From contig NZ_JBMNPQ010000002.1 in assembly GCF_050943655.1 (NCBI RefSeq), positions 18,019 to 82,018 on the forward strand: a stretch of 64,000 bases of DNA. Reading direction: 5' to 3'. The position numbers and the translations under genes were made by a program. Of the stretch, positions 1 through 8,230 are shown piece by piece; positions within the stretch are counted from its first letter, which is position 1; each line of letters begins with the position of its first letter. This DNA comes from Peptoniphilus_A sp050943655. Lineage in GTDB: Bacteria > Bacillota > Clostridia > Tissierellales > Peptoniphilaceae. The notes under the pieces were generated by a model. It searched no databases and was not told the origin of the DNA. It saw only the letters and a list, made by a program, of their open reading frames with translations.

Positions 1-718
1 TTGTTCCATTTACTAAAACTGTGAGTATATAGTCACAAGTGTCTGTAAAAAATATTCCGCCGTCATTTTCTAAGTTTTCTAAATCTCCACTTTTGCTCGC
101 AAGTTTTAATTCTTCTGGCAGATATTTTTTAAGGCCGTAGTTTAATTTTTGACAAAGTAGTATTTCAAGGGCTATGCTACTCATCTCTTCATTTATCAGT
201 TTTCCATCATATATCAGTTTAAGTATATTCATTATATCATTAGATGATGTGTAATTGTCAAAGCCTTTTTCTGCTGATTCTAGATCCATCATCTTTCTTT
301 GAAGTACGGTGTTTTTTAGGTCTAGCATCTTACCCATCTTATTTATTTTCTCCATGGACACAAGGTCTATTAAAAAATTTGTACATGAGTTGTCGCTAAG
401 TATTATCATAAGCTTAATTATTTCTTTTAGAGAAAATTCATGGCCCTCTTCAAGCTCAAATACTATTCCGCTTCCCTCTACTATGTTATGAGGAGAAATA
501 ATGTATTTCTCATTAAGGCTAAGTTTTTTCTTATCCACTTCGTCTAAGACTTCTGCCATTATTAAAAGCTTTATCATACTTGCAGAGGGAGATTTTTTGT
601 CCCCCTCCACATTAAATGTAAAGTCTCTCTTTAAGTCACAAAAGCTCACGCTAATATTTGCATTTTGATTTGTGACGTATTTTTCTATTTTTTCTACAAG
701 TTTTTCATAATTTTTCAT
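1..718 (-). CDS. Class A beta-lactamase-like serine hydrolase (3' end cut by window)
   Basis: The translation carries the three signatures of the penicillin-binding/class A fold: S47-M-I-K50 (SxxK), an SDN triad in the context ILSDNSC, and KSGD in place of KTG. The stretch MMDLE fits the omega-loop region of this family. There is no signal peptide, so the protein is probably cytoplasmic or the start lies elsewhere, which is unusual for a true beta-lactamase. The ATG lies two bases past the stop codon of the DUF819 gene and has no strong ribosome site, suggesting coupled translation. With the adjoining dipeptide epimerase, a role as peptidase or amidase on cell-wall peptides is more likely than drug resistance (inference). 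The C-terminus lies beyond base 1. Confidence 0.8.
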   Translation of the reverse strand, partial: MKNYEKLVEKIEKYVTNQNANISVSFCDLKRDFTFNVEGDKKSPSASMIKLLIMAEVLDEVDKKKLSLNEKYIISPHNIVEGSGIVFELEEGHEFSLKEIIKLMIILSDNSCTNFLIDLVSMEKINKMGKMLDLKNTVLQRKMMDLESAEKGFDNYTSSNDIMNILKLIYDGKLINEEMSSIALEILLCQKLNYGLKKYLPEELKLASKSGDLENLENDGGIFFTDTCDYILTVLVNGT

Positions 719-719
719 A

Positions 720-1898
720 TTACATCATTCGAAGTATCTGAGCAATTCCAATTCCGAGGAAGTTACCCACTGCTGCTCCCAAAACTCCCATTAAAACTCC
801 TATACCTGCATAGGACTGGTCATAGGCTGATGCAACGATTGGTGCTGATGCTGCTCCGCCAATGTTTGCAAGTGATGCTGTTGAAACCATGCAAAGGTCC
901 CATCTGAACATTTTTGAGAATACAAACATGAGCACTACGTGAACTATTAAGATGAAGAATCCAAAAACTACCCACATTGGTGCTGTAAGTAGGTCGACAA
1001 TTGATGCTGTTGATGCAAGAAGTGATACTACTGCATATAGATACACGTTTGATAATTCTTCTACTGCTGGAACTTTTCCAAGTGGTGTAAGTGCACAGAT
1101 TAGTCCAAGTATTGTTACAAATAGTGTTGTGATTGTTCCCTTATCAAACATTCCAAGGCCTGCCTGTGAAAGTGATTCGTTTAAAGCTCCTCCAATGTAT
1201 TGAGATACTGCTGAAACCATTAGTGAAAGACCAATTAAGAAAATCCAGTCTGCTGATGTTGCTTCTTTTTTGCCCTTTGCTACTTCTTCTGCTGCAGCAT
1301 CTGCTACGGCTTGTAGTTTTGATGTGTCTGCATTAGTTATTTTGTTCCACTTTGGTGCATATCTTACTGCCAAAAGTAAAAGTGCAATCCAAACTGAATA
1401 ACATACTGTATCAAGTGCAAGTGCACAGCTATATGCTCCCGCATCTACTGGAAGTGCTGCCTGCATTGCTGCCATGTTTGCAGATCCTCCTACCCAAGAT
1501 GCATAAAGTGCTGCAACTGCTCCCCATGTGTTGTCTCCAAGGTGTCCCTTAAAGATTATATATCCAATGAGTGTCCCAACGAATAGAGTTAGTGAACACG
1601 CCAAAAATATTGACACCATTCTTCCGCCAAGCTTTGCAAGTTTTTTAAAGTCACATCTCAAAAGCATTACAAAAATCATTGCGTAAAGTAAATTATTTTT
1701 TAGTGCTGAGTATGTTGTTGAACAAGCTTCTGAGTCGTAGAGACCCATTGTGCAAAAAGCCATGTTAAGTACATAGATAAAAACTAGTGGTGGCACTACA
1801 TTAAATATTTTCCACTGAGTGTATTTTTCAAGTGCTAAAAGTGCTCCCGCTACAAACATCAAGAATGCAATATAAGTAAAACCATTAGTTATAACCAT
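720..1898 (-). CDS. DUF819 family integral membrane protein
   Basis: This 392-aa protein is almost wholly hydrophobic, with about ten or more predicted membrane segments and a short charged loop rich in Lys/Glu near residues 195-215. Its sequence style (SWVGGSANMAAM, NIGGAASAPIVASA) matches the DUF819/YjcL family, whose substrate I do not know. The start follows a good AAGGAAGG site. It lies between a dipeptide epimerase and a beta-lactamase-like hydrolase with almost no gaps, so it is in the same transcript. By context it could carry murein-derived peptides or a product of the epimerase; that is inference only. Confidence 0.8.
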   Translation of the reverse strand: MVITNGFTYIAFLMFVAGALLALEKYTQWKIFNVVPPLVFIYVLNMAFCTMGLYDSEACSTTYSALKNNLLYAMIFVMLLRCDFKKLAKLGGRMVSIFLACSLTLFVGTLIGYIIFKGHLGDNTWGAVAALYASWVGGSANMAAMQAALPVDAGAYSCALALDTVCYSVWIALLLLAVRYAPKWNKITNADTSKLQAVADAAAEEVAKGKKEATSADWIFLIGLSLMVSAVSQYIGGALNESLSQAGLGMFDKGTITTLFVTILGLICALTPLGKVPAVEELSNVYLYAVVSLLASTASIVDLLTAPMWVVFGFFILIVHVVLMFVFSKMFRWDLCMVSTASLANIGGAASAPIVASAYDQSYAGIGVLMGVLGAAVGNFLGIGIAQILRMM

Positions 1899-1932
1899 AA
1901 AAACCTTCCTTTCTTTTTTTATTTTTTAAATT

Positions 1933-3024
1933 TTAGTCAATGTATTCTATGTCCTCAATCCCCTTGATTCCAAGGCCGTAGTCGTTTGATACAGTTATGT
2001 CTTTTTCTTCAAAAACTGAACCGCCTATTACTGGATCGTGTGTGCAAAGTATTGGGCCATCAAGGTCAAACTTCGTGATAATTTGTTTTGCACAAGCAAG
2101 GTGCACTGCCGCGTTTACACTAATCTTTGCCTCGAGCATACATCCGAGCATACACTCAACCCCTGCAAGCTCTGCAAGTGATGTAATCTTAAGCGCGTTA
2201 TAAATTCCTCCGCACTTCATAAGCTTTATGTTAATCATGTCGGCCGATTTTGTCTTTACAATTTCAAGTGCATCTTCTGGTGAGAATACACTCTCGTCTG
2301 CAAGAACTGGTACAGTTGAATTATCTGTTACATACTTTAATCCCTCAAGGTCGTGATAGATTACTGGCTGCTCAACTAGCTCTAAATCGATTAAATTCTC
2401 CTGCATCTTATCCAAAATTCTAACAGCTTCTTTTGGCGTCCACGCTTGGTTTGCGTCGATTCTAATTTTTGGTTTATCGCCAACGGCCTCTCTAATTTTA
2501 ACGAGCCTTTCCACATCAAGAGAGTGATCGATTCCAACTTTTACTTTTAAAACGTCGTAACCCTTCTCTACTGCATAAATTGCATCAGCTGCCATTATAT
2601 CTGGTGGGTTTACGCTAATTGTAATGTCTGTCTCAATATTTTTTCTAGATGAGCCCAAGAGCTTGTGCACAGGAATTTTGTAGAGCTGTCCGTACAAATC
2701 ATAGATTGCCATGTCACATGCTGCCTTTGCGCTTGTGTTTTTAACTATGCACTTGTTAAGGTCAATAAGTAAGTTTTCAAGATCGTCTATGTCGCGCCCG
2801 ATAATTGTTTTATTTATGTGATCTTTAAAGGCCGCTATAATTGATCCCGTAGTCTCTCCAGTTATGGCTCCAGTTGGTGGCGCCTCGCCATATCCAACAT
2901 TACCTGTGTCTGTGTGAATTTCTACAACAACATCTTCGATTGAGTCCACTGATCTTAATGCAGTTTTAAATGGAACGCGAAGAGGTGCTCTTAATATTCC
3001 TAGTTTTACGTCTGTGATTTTCAT
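1933..3024 (-). CDS. Dipeptide epimerase (L-Ala-D/L-Glu type), enolase superfamily
   Basis: At 363 aa this has the length and catalytic layout of muconate-lactonizing-type enolase-superfamily enzymes. The KxK pair is K160/K162, the metal ligands are D190, E218 and D243, and the opposite catalytic lysine is K267 in INIKLMKCGG. The late D320-L-D322 motif is the one that L-Ala-D/L-Glu epimerases use to bind the dipeptide amino group. The likely reaction is epimerisation of L-Ala-D-Glu from recycled peptidoglycan to L-Ala-L-Glu. It is the first gene of an operon with the DUF819 and serine hydrolase genes and has a GGAG ribosome site. Its leader carries an internal terminator, so expression is probably conditional. 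Exact dipeptide specificity cannot be read from sequence. Confidence 0.88.
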   Translation of the reverse strand: MKITDVKLGILRAPLRVPFKTALRSVDSIEDVVVEIHTDTGNVGYGEAPPTGAITGETTGSIIAAFKDHINKTIIGRDIDDLENLLIDLNKCIVKNTSAKAACDMAIYDLYGQLYKIPVHKLLGSSRKNIETDITISVNPPDIMAADAIYAVEKGYDVLKVKVGIDHSLDVERLVKIREAVGDKPKIRIDANQAWTPKEAVRILDKMQENLIDLELVEQPVIYHDLEGLKYVTDNSTVPVLADESVFSPEDALEIVKTKSADMINIKLMKCGGIYNALKITSLAELAGVECMLGCMLEAKISVNAAVHLACAKQIITKFDLDGPILCTHDPVIGGSVFEEKDITVSNDYGLGIKGIEDIEYID

Positions 3025-3145
3025 ATTAACTCCTTTCTAAACTAAAAAAGCCCAATAAAATACTAAGAGTATCTTACTGGGTTTCAAAATGTTTCTTGAG
3101 TTAGGGAAGTAACTCACGCAAATTGCTACAGTTTTTTATTTACTT
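3025..3145 (-). promoter_or_regulatory. Leader with conditional terminator before the epimerase operon
   Basis: About 120 nt separate the promoter from the epimerase start. On the minus strand they contain a 7-bp hairpin (arms 3110-3116 and 3097-3103, loop CTTCCC). A 13-bp hairpin (3069-3081 with 3051-3063, two G-U pairs) follows, then six T. The second is an intrinsic terminator that ends only about 20 bases before the start codon, with no room for another promoter. Transcription of the operon must therefore pass it, which is the arrangement of an attenuator or riboswitch. I do not recognise a known aptamer class. Confidence 0.6.
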
Positions 3146-3151
3146 ACAAAT

Positions 3152-3180
3152 ATTATAATAAATATTATTACTTTAGTCAA
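3152..3180 (-). promoter_or_regulatory. Sigma-A promoter of the epimerase operon
   Basis: On the minus strand TTGACT (3180-3175) and TATAAT (3157-3152) are separated by exactly 17 bases. The predicted start is near 3145, upstream of the leader terminator. Confidence 0.75.
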
Positions 3181-3220
3181 CTAACTTGTTGATTGTTTGA
3201 AAAAATTTTACAATAAAAAA

Positions 3221-3236
3221 GAGCCCCTAAGGGCTC
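3221..3236 (-). terminator. Intrinsic terminator after hpf
   Basis: GAGCCC and GGGCTC pair around a 4-base loop. On the minus strand the stem is followed by a run of T (3215-3220), directly after the hpf stop codon. Confidence 0.8.
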
Positions 3237-3250
3237 AAAAATCATAAACT

Positions 3251-3766
3251 TTATACTTCTATAATTCCGTAGTTGCCGTCGTTTCTCTTGTATAAAACTT
3301 CGATTGCATCTATTTCTGCGTTTAAGAATATAAAGAATTTGTGATCAAGTAGTTCCATTTGAAGAATTGCTTCTTCTTCGCTCATTGGATTTAATTGAAA
3401 TTTCTTTCTCTTTACAATTTTATTTTCTTCTTCCGGTTTATCTTCAATTAAATCGAATCTAATTGTCTCGTTGTTTTGATATCTCTTTTTAAGTTTAGTT
3501 TTATGTTTTCTTATTTGTCTCTCCAATACGTCCACTGCCTTGTCGATGGAAGTGTACATATCGTCTGTTGTCTCCTCTGCCCTAATGATTGTGTCCGGTA
3601 AGTATACTGTTACCTCTACAGTTTGTGAATCTTTTATGACAGAAAAAACAACTCTGGCTTCGATTTCTTCAGAAAAATATTTTTCAAGTTTTGATAATTT
3701 TTTCTCAGCCATGTCTTTTAAGCTGTCAGTTATCTCCATGTTTTTTCCAACAAATTTAAATAACAT
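3251..3766 (-). CDS. hpf: Ribosome hibernation promoting factor, long form
   Basis: The 171-aa product has the S30AE/RaiA domain in its first ~100 residues (VGKNMEITDSLKDMAEKKL) and the C-terminal dimerisation domain of the long form, ending in EVLYKRNDGNYGIIEV. Long HPF binds idle 70S ribosomes and drives 100S dimer formation in starved cells. An earlier in-frame GTG at 3775 overlaps the ribosome site; the ATG at 3766 has AAGGAG eight bases upstream and is the better start. The gene is monocistronic with its own terminator. Confidence 0.93.
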   Translation of the reverse strand: MLFKFVGKNMEITDSLKDMAEKKLSKLEKYFSEEIEARVVFSVIKDSQTVEVTVYLPDTIIRAEETTDDMYTSIDKAVDVLERQIRKHKTKLKKRYQNNETIRFDLIEDKPEEENKIVKRKKFQLNPMSEEEAILQMELLDHKFFIFLNAEIDAIEVLYKRNDGNYGIIEV

Positions 3767-3899
3767 AAACGTCACTCCTTCCTGTGTAAATTATTTTTAC
3801 CCAAGATTTACATTTTCTATCACACTAAAGTTATATACTCTTATTACTCTCAATTAGATTTGGGTATTAAATTAGTAGTTTACTGCGAGGACTGATTTT

Positions 3900-4820
3900 A
3901 TGAAAAAAGAAAATATACCTGGTATCAATAAATTAAATTACAATTATAGAATTGGAATGAGAGCAATTAAGACTGCCCTTGCTGTTGTGATTGGCTTATA
4001 TATTTCTCAGCTGCTTCATCTGAACTCGCCAATATTTGTATCCATTGCGGCAATATCAACTATGAAGGGCTCACTTTATGAATCTCTATCTGACACAAAG
4101 AAGAGACTCTTTACCTGCGTCTTTGGCGTTGTGCTTGGATATTTATCTTCAAAAATTTCGTTGCCATTTTATTTTGAACCTCTAATAGCAGGTCTTGGCA
4201 TACTCTTTATAATTTATATTTTAGTAGTAATCGACATGAAGTCCATGACACAACTTTCATGTATCGTTTTTATGGCATCTTTTGCAGCAGAGTCAAAGTT
4301 AATCTATGCCGTTAACAGAATTATCGGCACATTCGTAGGCGTTGGCGTTGGTGTAATGGTAAATTATTTTATATCTTCACCCAATGTTTACAAAAATTAT
4401 TTTGAATCCGTGAAGAAGACTTATCGCTCTGCCAACAGGGCCCTTAGAGAATATATTGTAAATGACAACTTAGAGCTCGATGAATTTGACACAGATTACA
4501 AAAAGACAATTAAACTCTATGAACTTTTAAAAAAAGAAGTCAAGACTCCCCTTGTAAGTGAAATTGACATCTCAAAAGAAAAAACTATGATGTCACTTCT
4601 AGACAGCATATCGGTTAGGTTCGAAGTTATAAAAAATACTGAGGGGAAAAATCTAAATGCCAATCTTGTAGACGAACTACATAAAAGATACAATGTAGAT
4701 AAAGAGGCAACAAACAAACTGACTGAATCCGATAGAGTTAACAACTATCACATTGAGTCAATTTTAAATTATCTAGACGAATTAAAGAAACTTATAGGTG
4801 AAAATAATGATAACAATTAA
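3900..4820 (+). CDS. Aromatic acid exporter-like (ArAE_1/FUSC) membrane protein
   Basis: The first ~155 residues form about four to five membrane segments with the pattern of the ArAE_1 (DUF939) family: an opening RIGMRAIKTALAVVIGLYIS helix pair, then FVSIAAISTMKGSLYESL and RIIGTFVGVGVGV. The rest (~160-306) is soluble, charged and probably helical. Relatives include the plasma-membrane exporters of p-hydroxybenzoate, but most Firmicute members have no tested substrate. The 3' end overlaps the start of the next gene, so the two are almost certainly translated together. Confidence 0.75.
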   Translation: MKKENIPGINKLNYNYRIGMRAIKTALAVVIGLYISQLLHLNSPIFVSIAAISTMKGSLYESLSDTKKRLFTCVFGVVLGYLSSKISLPFYFEPLIAGLGILFIIYILVVIDMKSMTQLSCIVFMASFAAESKLIYAVNRIIGTFVGVGVGVMVNYFISSPNVYKNYFESVKKTYRSANRALREYIVNDNLELDEFDTDYKKTIKLYELLKKEVKTPLVSEIDISKEKTMMSLLDSISVRFEVIKNTEGKNLNANLVDELHKRYNVDKEATNKLTESDRVNNYHIESILNYLDELKKLIGENNDNN

Positions 4821-6498
4821 TGATATATACGAAACTTACAAAAATATAATGGATATTTCAAAAAATTTTGCAAGGCTTCCTTCAATAACTATTGGAGATG
4901 ATGATAATCCAGATGTAATCTCGCCCTTTGAGAGGGAAGATTTTATGGCGTGGAGCGACTTTGATAAAGAAGATGCAATAGATCGAATAGACGGAGCCAT
5001 GATATTTGGGCTTCGCGACAAAGATATAGAAAAAGACGATAGAGAAAAAATAAAAGAGTCTCTACTTTCTTCTTATGCATCAATTTTTAAATTAAAAGAG
5101 ACTGAGCTCGGACTTGAGGCTTTCGACATGATGATGGAAAAGCGCTATATTATTTCAAAAACTCCTGCCACTTGTGACTTAAAATCAAATATGGTTATTA
5201 TGAGAGTTGCATTTTATGACGGCGAAGCTTTTATTCTACACGTACTTAGAAATATAGAAGACGAGTTCTTTGGCCGCGTAGTAAAAAGAGAGTGGGATGA
5301 TTTCCTATCTCTTGAAATGCCGCCAAACTCTAGCCAACACGAAATCAAAACATTTTTAAAACGCCATCTGCCCGACTTAATACTTATGTACTATTTAATT
5401 GATAGGGACATCTATGACATAGTTAAAGAAGGAAAAAGTGTCTCAGGTTACAACGTACTTGCAGACGCATTTACTAGAGAAGACTTCGAAATATTTAAAG
5501 ATTTCGTAAGGAGCTATTCGGGAAAAACTTTTGAAGAGACAGAGATAATTCAAAACACAATCCTCTCCTACTTCTATCAAATTTATGAAAATTATTTAAA
5601 AGAGAAGTCACTCTCCTTTAAAGATTACAACATCAATTTTGCAAAAATTATTGAATCTTGCTGCAGAGATGGTATATATGTTACGAGTGAGGCTCTTAGT
5701 GAGCAGATTGGATTTTTGTGGGATTATTACTCCCTACTTAAAAAAGATGGACGCGATGTGGACTTTATTTTAGATAACTTAGACGATGCGAAAAATAATA
5801 TTTTAACTTATCAAAATATTTTAAAAAAATCAACGAAGGGATTTTATCTCGACGATGACATCTTTAAGTGCGTTATAAATAGCGATTGGGACCCTGATGA
5901 TTCAAAGTTTTTGGATTTGTACGAAAGCTTCTTGGATATTGTTGATAACGAGTACATCACAGTCCTAAAAAACGGAAATATTTCGCCTGGAATTTTACAA
6001 GAGCTTGCAAAGACCTTTGAAGTAAAACCGACGCGCGAAGTAAAAACATTTAAAAATTACCACTTCCCACTTTTCCAAATATTTTTATCATTCTCAGAAA
6101 TGAAGGACATATTGGTTAAAGAAAGCTTCGAGGGCATGACTTATCTATCAATGGGAGATAATGCGCAAAAATATTTTATGCTGCCAGAAGAAATTAAAAA
6201 GAGTCTGTGGATAAGCACAATGTTAAATGAAAACTTTGTAAGAAAAACTTTTGGAAATGACACCGATAAATATGCAGAATTTATAATCGACTTTACGACG
6301 AACCTTGCCATGGGAAGAAGAATTACAAAACACGACATCAAAAGCGAACTTATGCCACTAATAGATGGCCTTATACTTTTTGGAATAATAAAAGGCGAAA
6401 AGGAATACAAGCTGACAAGGCTTGGAAAGATTTTATACGATTACTTCTCAGTGTCAAACAAGAAAAACAATGTAATAAAAGTAGACTTTTCAAAATAA
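4807..6498 (+). CDS. Orphan 563-aa cytoplasmic protein
   Basis: I do not recognise this protein. It has no signal peptide or membrane segment, is acidic and probably largely helical. It has few cysteines, and I see no nucleotide-binding or metal motif. The last ~60 residues (LIDGLILFGIIKGEKEYKLTRLGKILYDYF) have the rhythm of a winged-helix domain, which is a weak reading. The ATG at 4807 is preferred over the GTG at 4798 because AGGTGA lies just upstream of it. The coding region overlaps the end of the ArAE gene by 14 bases, so a function linked to that transporter is plausible. A bidirectional terminator follows. Confidence 0.8.
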   Translation: MITINDIYETYKNIMDISKNFARLPSITIGDDDNPDVISPFEREDFMAWSDFDKEDAIDRIDGAMIFGLRDKDIEKDDREKIKESLLSSYASIFKLKETELGLEAFDMMMEKRYIISKTPATCDLKSNMVIMRVAFYDGEAFILHVLRNIEDEFFGRVVKREWDDFLSLEMPPNSSQHEIKTFLKRHLPDLILMYYLIDRDIYDIVKEGKSVSGYNVLADAFTREDFEIFKDFVRSYSGKTFEETEIIQNTILSYFYQIYENYLKEKSLSFKDYNINFAKIIESCCRDGIYVTSEALSEQIGFLWDYYSLLKKDGRDVDFILDNLDDAKNNILTYQNILKKSTKGFYLDDDIFKCVINSDWDPDDSKFLDLYESFLDIVDNEYITVLKNGNISPGILQELAKTFEVKPTREVKTFKNYHFPLFQIFLSFSEMKDILVKESFEGMTYLSMGDNAQKYFMLPEEIKKSLWISTMLNENFVRKTFGNDTDKYAEFIIDFTTNLAMGRRITKHDIKSELMPLIDGLILFGIIKGEKEYKLTRLGKILYDYFSVSNKKNNVIKVDFSK

Positions 6499-6556
6499 AT
6501 AAGTCCATGAGATTTTCATCTTGTTACGGAAAATTATTTTATTAAAATATAAAAAA

Positions 6557-6581
6557 CCCCTGAAGTTTTAAACTCCAGGGG
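6557..6581. terminator. Bidirectional terminator between the orphan gene and rpsR
   Basis: CCCCTG and CAGGGG pair, extended by AGTTT/AAACT across one mismatch. There are A bases on the left and a T-rich run on the right, and the two flanking genes converge. Confidence 0.8.
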
Positions 6582-6594
6582 TATTATTTTTATA

Positions 6595-6819
6595 TTAGTC
6601 AGCACTGTATGGTAATAGTGCGATTTGTCTTGCTCTTTTAATAGCAACTGTCATTTCTCTTTGGTGTTTAGCATTTAAGCCTGTAATTCTTCTTGGAAGA
6701 ATTTTACCTCTATCAGAAATGTAGTTTCTAAGAGTTTCTACATCTTTGTAGTCGATTTTTTTAGTCTTATCCTTTTCAAATGGATCGACTTTTCTTCTTC
6801 TGCCAAATCTTCTTTGCAT
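6595..6819 (-). CDS. rpsR: 30S ribosomal protein S18
   Basis: The 74-aa product is basic and has the S18 core: an R-R-K rich N-terminus, IDYKDVETLRNYISDRGKILPRR, and TGLNAKHQREMTVAIKRAR. S18 binds the platform of the small subunit as a pair with S6. It is the last gene of the rpsF-ssb-rpsR operon and has an AGGAGG site before its start. Confidence 0.97.
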   Translation of the reverse strand: MQRRFGRRRKVDPFEKDKTKKIDYKDVETLRNYISDRGKILPRRITGLNAKHQREMTVAIKRARQIALLPYSAD

Positions 6820-6833
6820 TTATGTTAACCTCC

Positions 6834-7334
6834 TTAAAATGGAATATCCTCATCGTCAATAGGGAAAAAACCGTCGTTGTCATTGTTGCCAACGCTAGAG
6901 AAGTCATCGCCATATGCAGAGTTAACTGGTCCACTGTTTTGGTTAGGTGATGAAAAACCACCTTGATTTTGGTTAAATCCACCCATGTTTTGTCCACCGC
7001 CAGATGAACTGATAAATGTAATATTATTAACTACAACATCTGTTGTATAAACAGTTCTTCCGTCTTTTTCGTAGGAACCTGTTTGGATTCTTCCCTCAAC
7101 ACCAATTTGTGAGCCTTTTTTAAAGTAGTTAGAAATAAGTTCTGCAGTAGAACCAAAAGCTGTGCAACCAATAAAGTCCGCAGTTTGCTGATTATTAGCT
7201 TCCATCTCTTGTTTCTTTTGTCTACTTAATCTACGGTCAACTGCAACAGTAAATCTAGCAATTGCCATACCATTTTGACTGTAACGAACGATCGGATCTC
7301 TTGTTAGTCTTCCTATTAAACAAACGCTATTCAT
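6834..7334 (-). CDS. ssb: Single-stranded DNA-binding protein
   Basis: The 166-aa product begins with the OB-fold of bacterial SSB (MNSVCLIGRLTRDPIVRYSQNG, RFTVAVDR, FIGCTAFG). A Gly/Asn/Gln-rich linker follows, and it ends in DDEDIPF, the acidic tip that recruits replication and repair proteins. Its position between rpsF and rpsR is the classic Firmicute arrangement. Confidence 0.97.
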   Translation of the reverse strand: MNSVCLIGRLTRDPIVRYSQNGMAIARFTVAVDRRLSRQKKQEMEANNQQTADFIGCTAFGSTAELISNYFKKGSQIGVEGRIQTGSYEKDGRTVYTTDVVVNNITFISSSGGGQNMGGFNQNQGGFSSPNQNSGPVNSAYGDDFSSVGNNDNDGFFPIDDEDIPF

Positions 7335-7346
7335 AATATCTCCTCA

Positions 7347-7631
7347 TTAGTCTTCGACTTTAACAATCATTTGTCTCATTACTGGGTCCATGATTTTAGC
7401 AAGTCTATTAAGTTCTACAATGTGTTCTGGTAAAGTTTCAAATTCTACGAAAACATAGTAAGCTTCGCTTTTGTATTCGATTTCGTAAGCAAGTTTTCTC
7501 ATGCCCCATTCGTCTACATTTTGTACTTTGCCGTCTTTTTCGATTGCATTCTTAATTCTTTCAAAAGAAGCATTTCTTTTTTCTTCTTCCACTTCGGGAT
7601 AAAACATAATCACCGCTTCGTACTTGTTCAT
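7347..7631 (-). CDS. rpsF: 30S ribosomal protein S6
   Basis: The 94-aa product matches S6: MNKYEAVIMFYPEVEEE, GMRKLAYEI, and an end of RLAKIMDPVMRQMIVKVED. It is the first gene of rpsF-ssb-rpsR and has an AGGAGGTG ribosome site. The leader upstream has a hairpin that fits the S6:S18 feedback site, so the operon is probably autoregulated. Confidence 0.97.
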   Translation of the reverse strand: MNKYEAVIMFYPEVEEEKRNASFERIKNAIEKDGKVQNVDEWGMRKLAYEIEYKSEAYYVFVEFETLPEHIVELNRLAKIMDPVMRQMIVKVED

Positions 7632-7653
7632 TTAAATTACACCTCCTTTTGGT

Positions 7654-7680
7654 CTTCGGCATAGTTTTTCTCTATGCAAG
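7654..7680 (-). promoter_or_regulatory. Putative S6:S18-binding leader hairpin of rpsF
   Basis: On the minus strand CTT-GCATAG pairs with CTATGC-AAG, leaving a bulge on the 3' side that reads CCG together with the stem base. A CCG bulge on a hairpin ahead of rpsF is the known recognition feature for the S6:S18 complex, which represses its own operon. The match is by eye. Confidence 0.55.
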
Positions 7681-7696
7681 GATTTCAATCTTTGAT

Positions 7697-7725
7697 ATTA
7701 TATATTATATAAAAGAATTAGTCAA
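7697..7725 (-). promoter_or_regulatory. Sigma-A promoter of rpsF-ssb-rpsR
   Basis: Minus-strand TTGACT (7725-7720) and TATAAT (7702-7697) are separated by 17 bases. The divergent mgsA gene starts only 18 bases away, so its own promoter must overlap this region; TTTCAA-N17-TATATA on the plus strand (7683-7711) is a weak candidate. Confidence 0.75.
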
Positions 7726-7742
7726 GAATTTTTGAGGTGATT

Positions 7743-8219
7743 ATGAAAAGTAAAAAAATAACTGTCCCAAAGAAAAAAACAATAGCACTTGTAGCTCACG
7801 ACCACAAGAAGAAGGAGCTTCTTGAGTGGGTTAAAAAGCACGAAGACAAACTAAAGGGCCACAACTTTATTGGCACAGGCACAACAGCTGCCATCATATC
7901 AAATAAAACATCACTTGACGTAAGAAGACTATCATCAGGTCCACTTGGCGGCGACCAACAACTTGGTGCTTTAATTTCAAAAGGAGAAATTGACATATTA
8001 ATATTTTTCTGGGACCCCCTTGAGGCACAACCTCACGACCCAGATGTGAAGGCGCTTCTTAGAATATCGACGCTTTATGACATAGCCATGGCAACATCTC
8101 CGACAACAGCTGACTTCATACTGTCATCGCCTATGTTTTTAGATGAGTATGACAAGAGCGTGCTCGATAGCGAATATTCAGTGGAAGAGAGAATCGAACG
8201 AGATAACTTTGAAGACTAA
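7743..8219 (+). CDS. mgsA: Methylglyoxal synthase
   Basis: The 158-aa protein converts dihydroxyacetone phosphate to methylglyoxal and phosphate, a bypass that releases phosphate when sugar phosphates accumulate. It keeps the family core: GTGTTAAIIS and GPLGGDQQLG with catalytic D71. H19, H98 and D101 (PHDPD) are at the same numbers as in the E. coli enzyme. The ATG at 7743 is preferred over a GTG two codons earlier because GAGGTGA precedes it. It forms a short operon with the next gene. Confidence 0.95.
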   Translation: MKSKKITVPKKKTIALVAHDHKKKELLEWVKKHEDKLKGHNFIGTGTTAAIISNKTSLDVRRLSSGPLGGDQQLGALISKGEIDILIFFWDPLEAQPHDPDVKALLRISTLYDIAMATSPTTADFILSSPMFLDEYDKSVLDSEYSVEERIERDNFED

Positions 8220-8230
8220 TAGGAGGAAAT

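Noticed and set aside
1..718. Antibiotic-resistance beta-lactamase
   Set aside because: No export signal is present and the gene sits with a muropeptide epimerase; the SxxK/SDN/KSG set alone does not show drug hydrolysis.
3025..3145. T-box riboswitch before the epimerase
   Set aside because: The leader is too short and lacks the T-box sequence and specifier stem; it is kept only as an unclassified attenuator.
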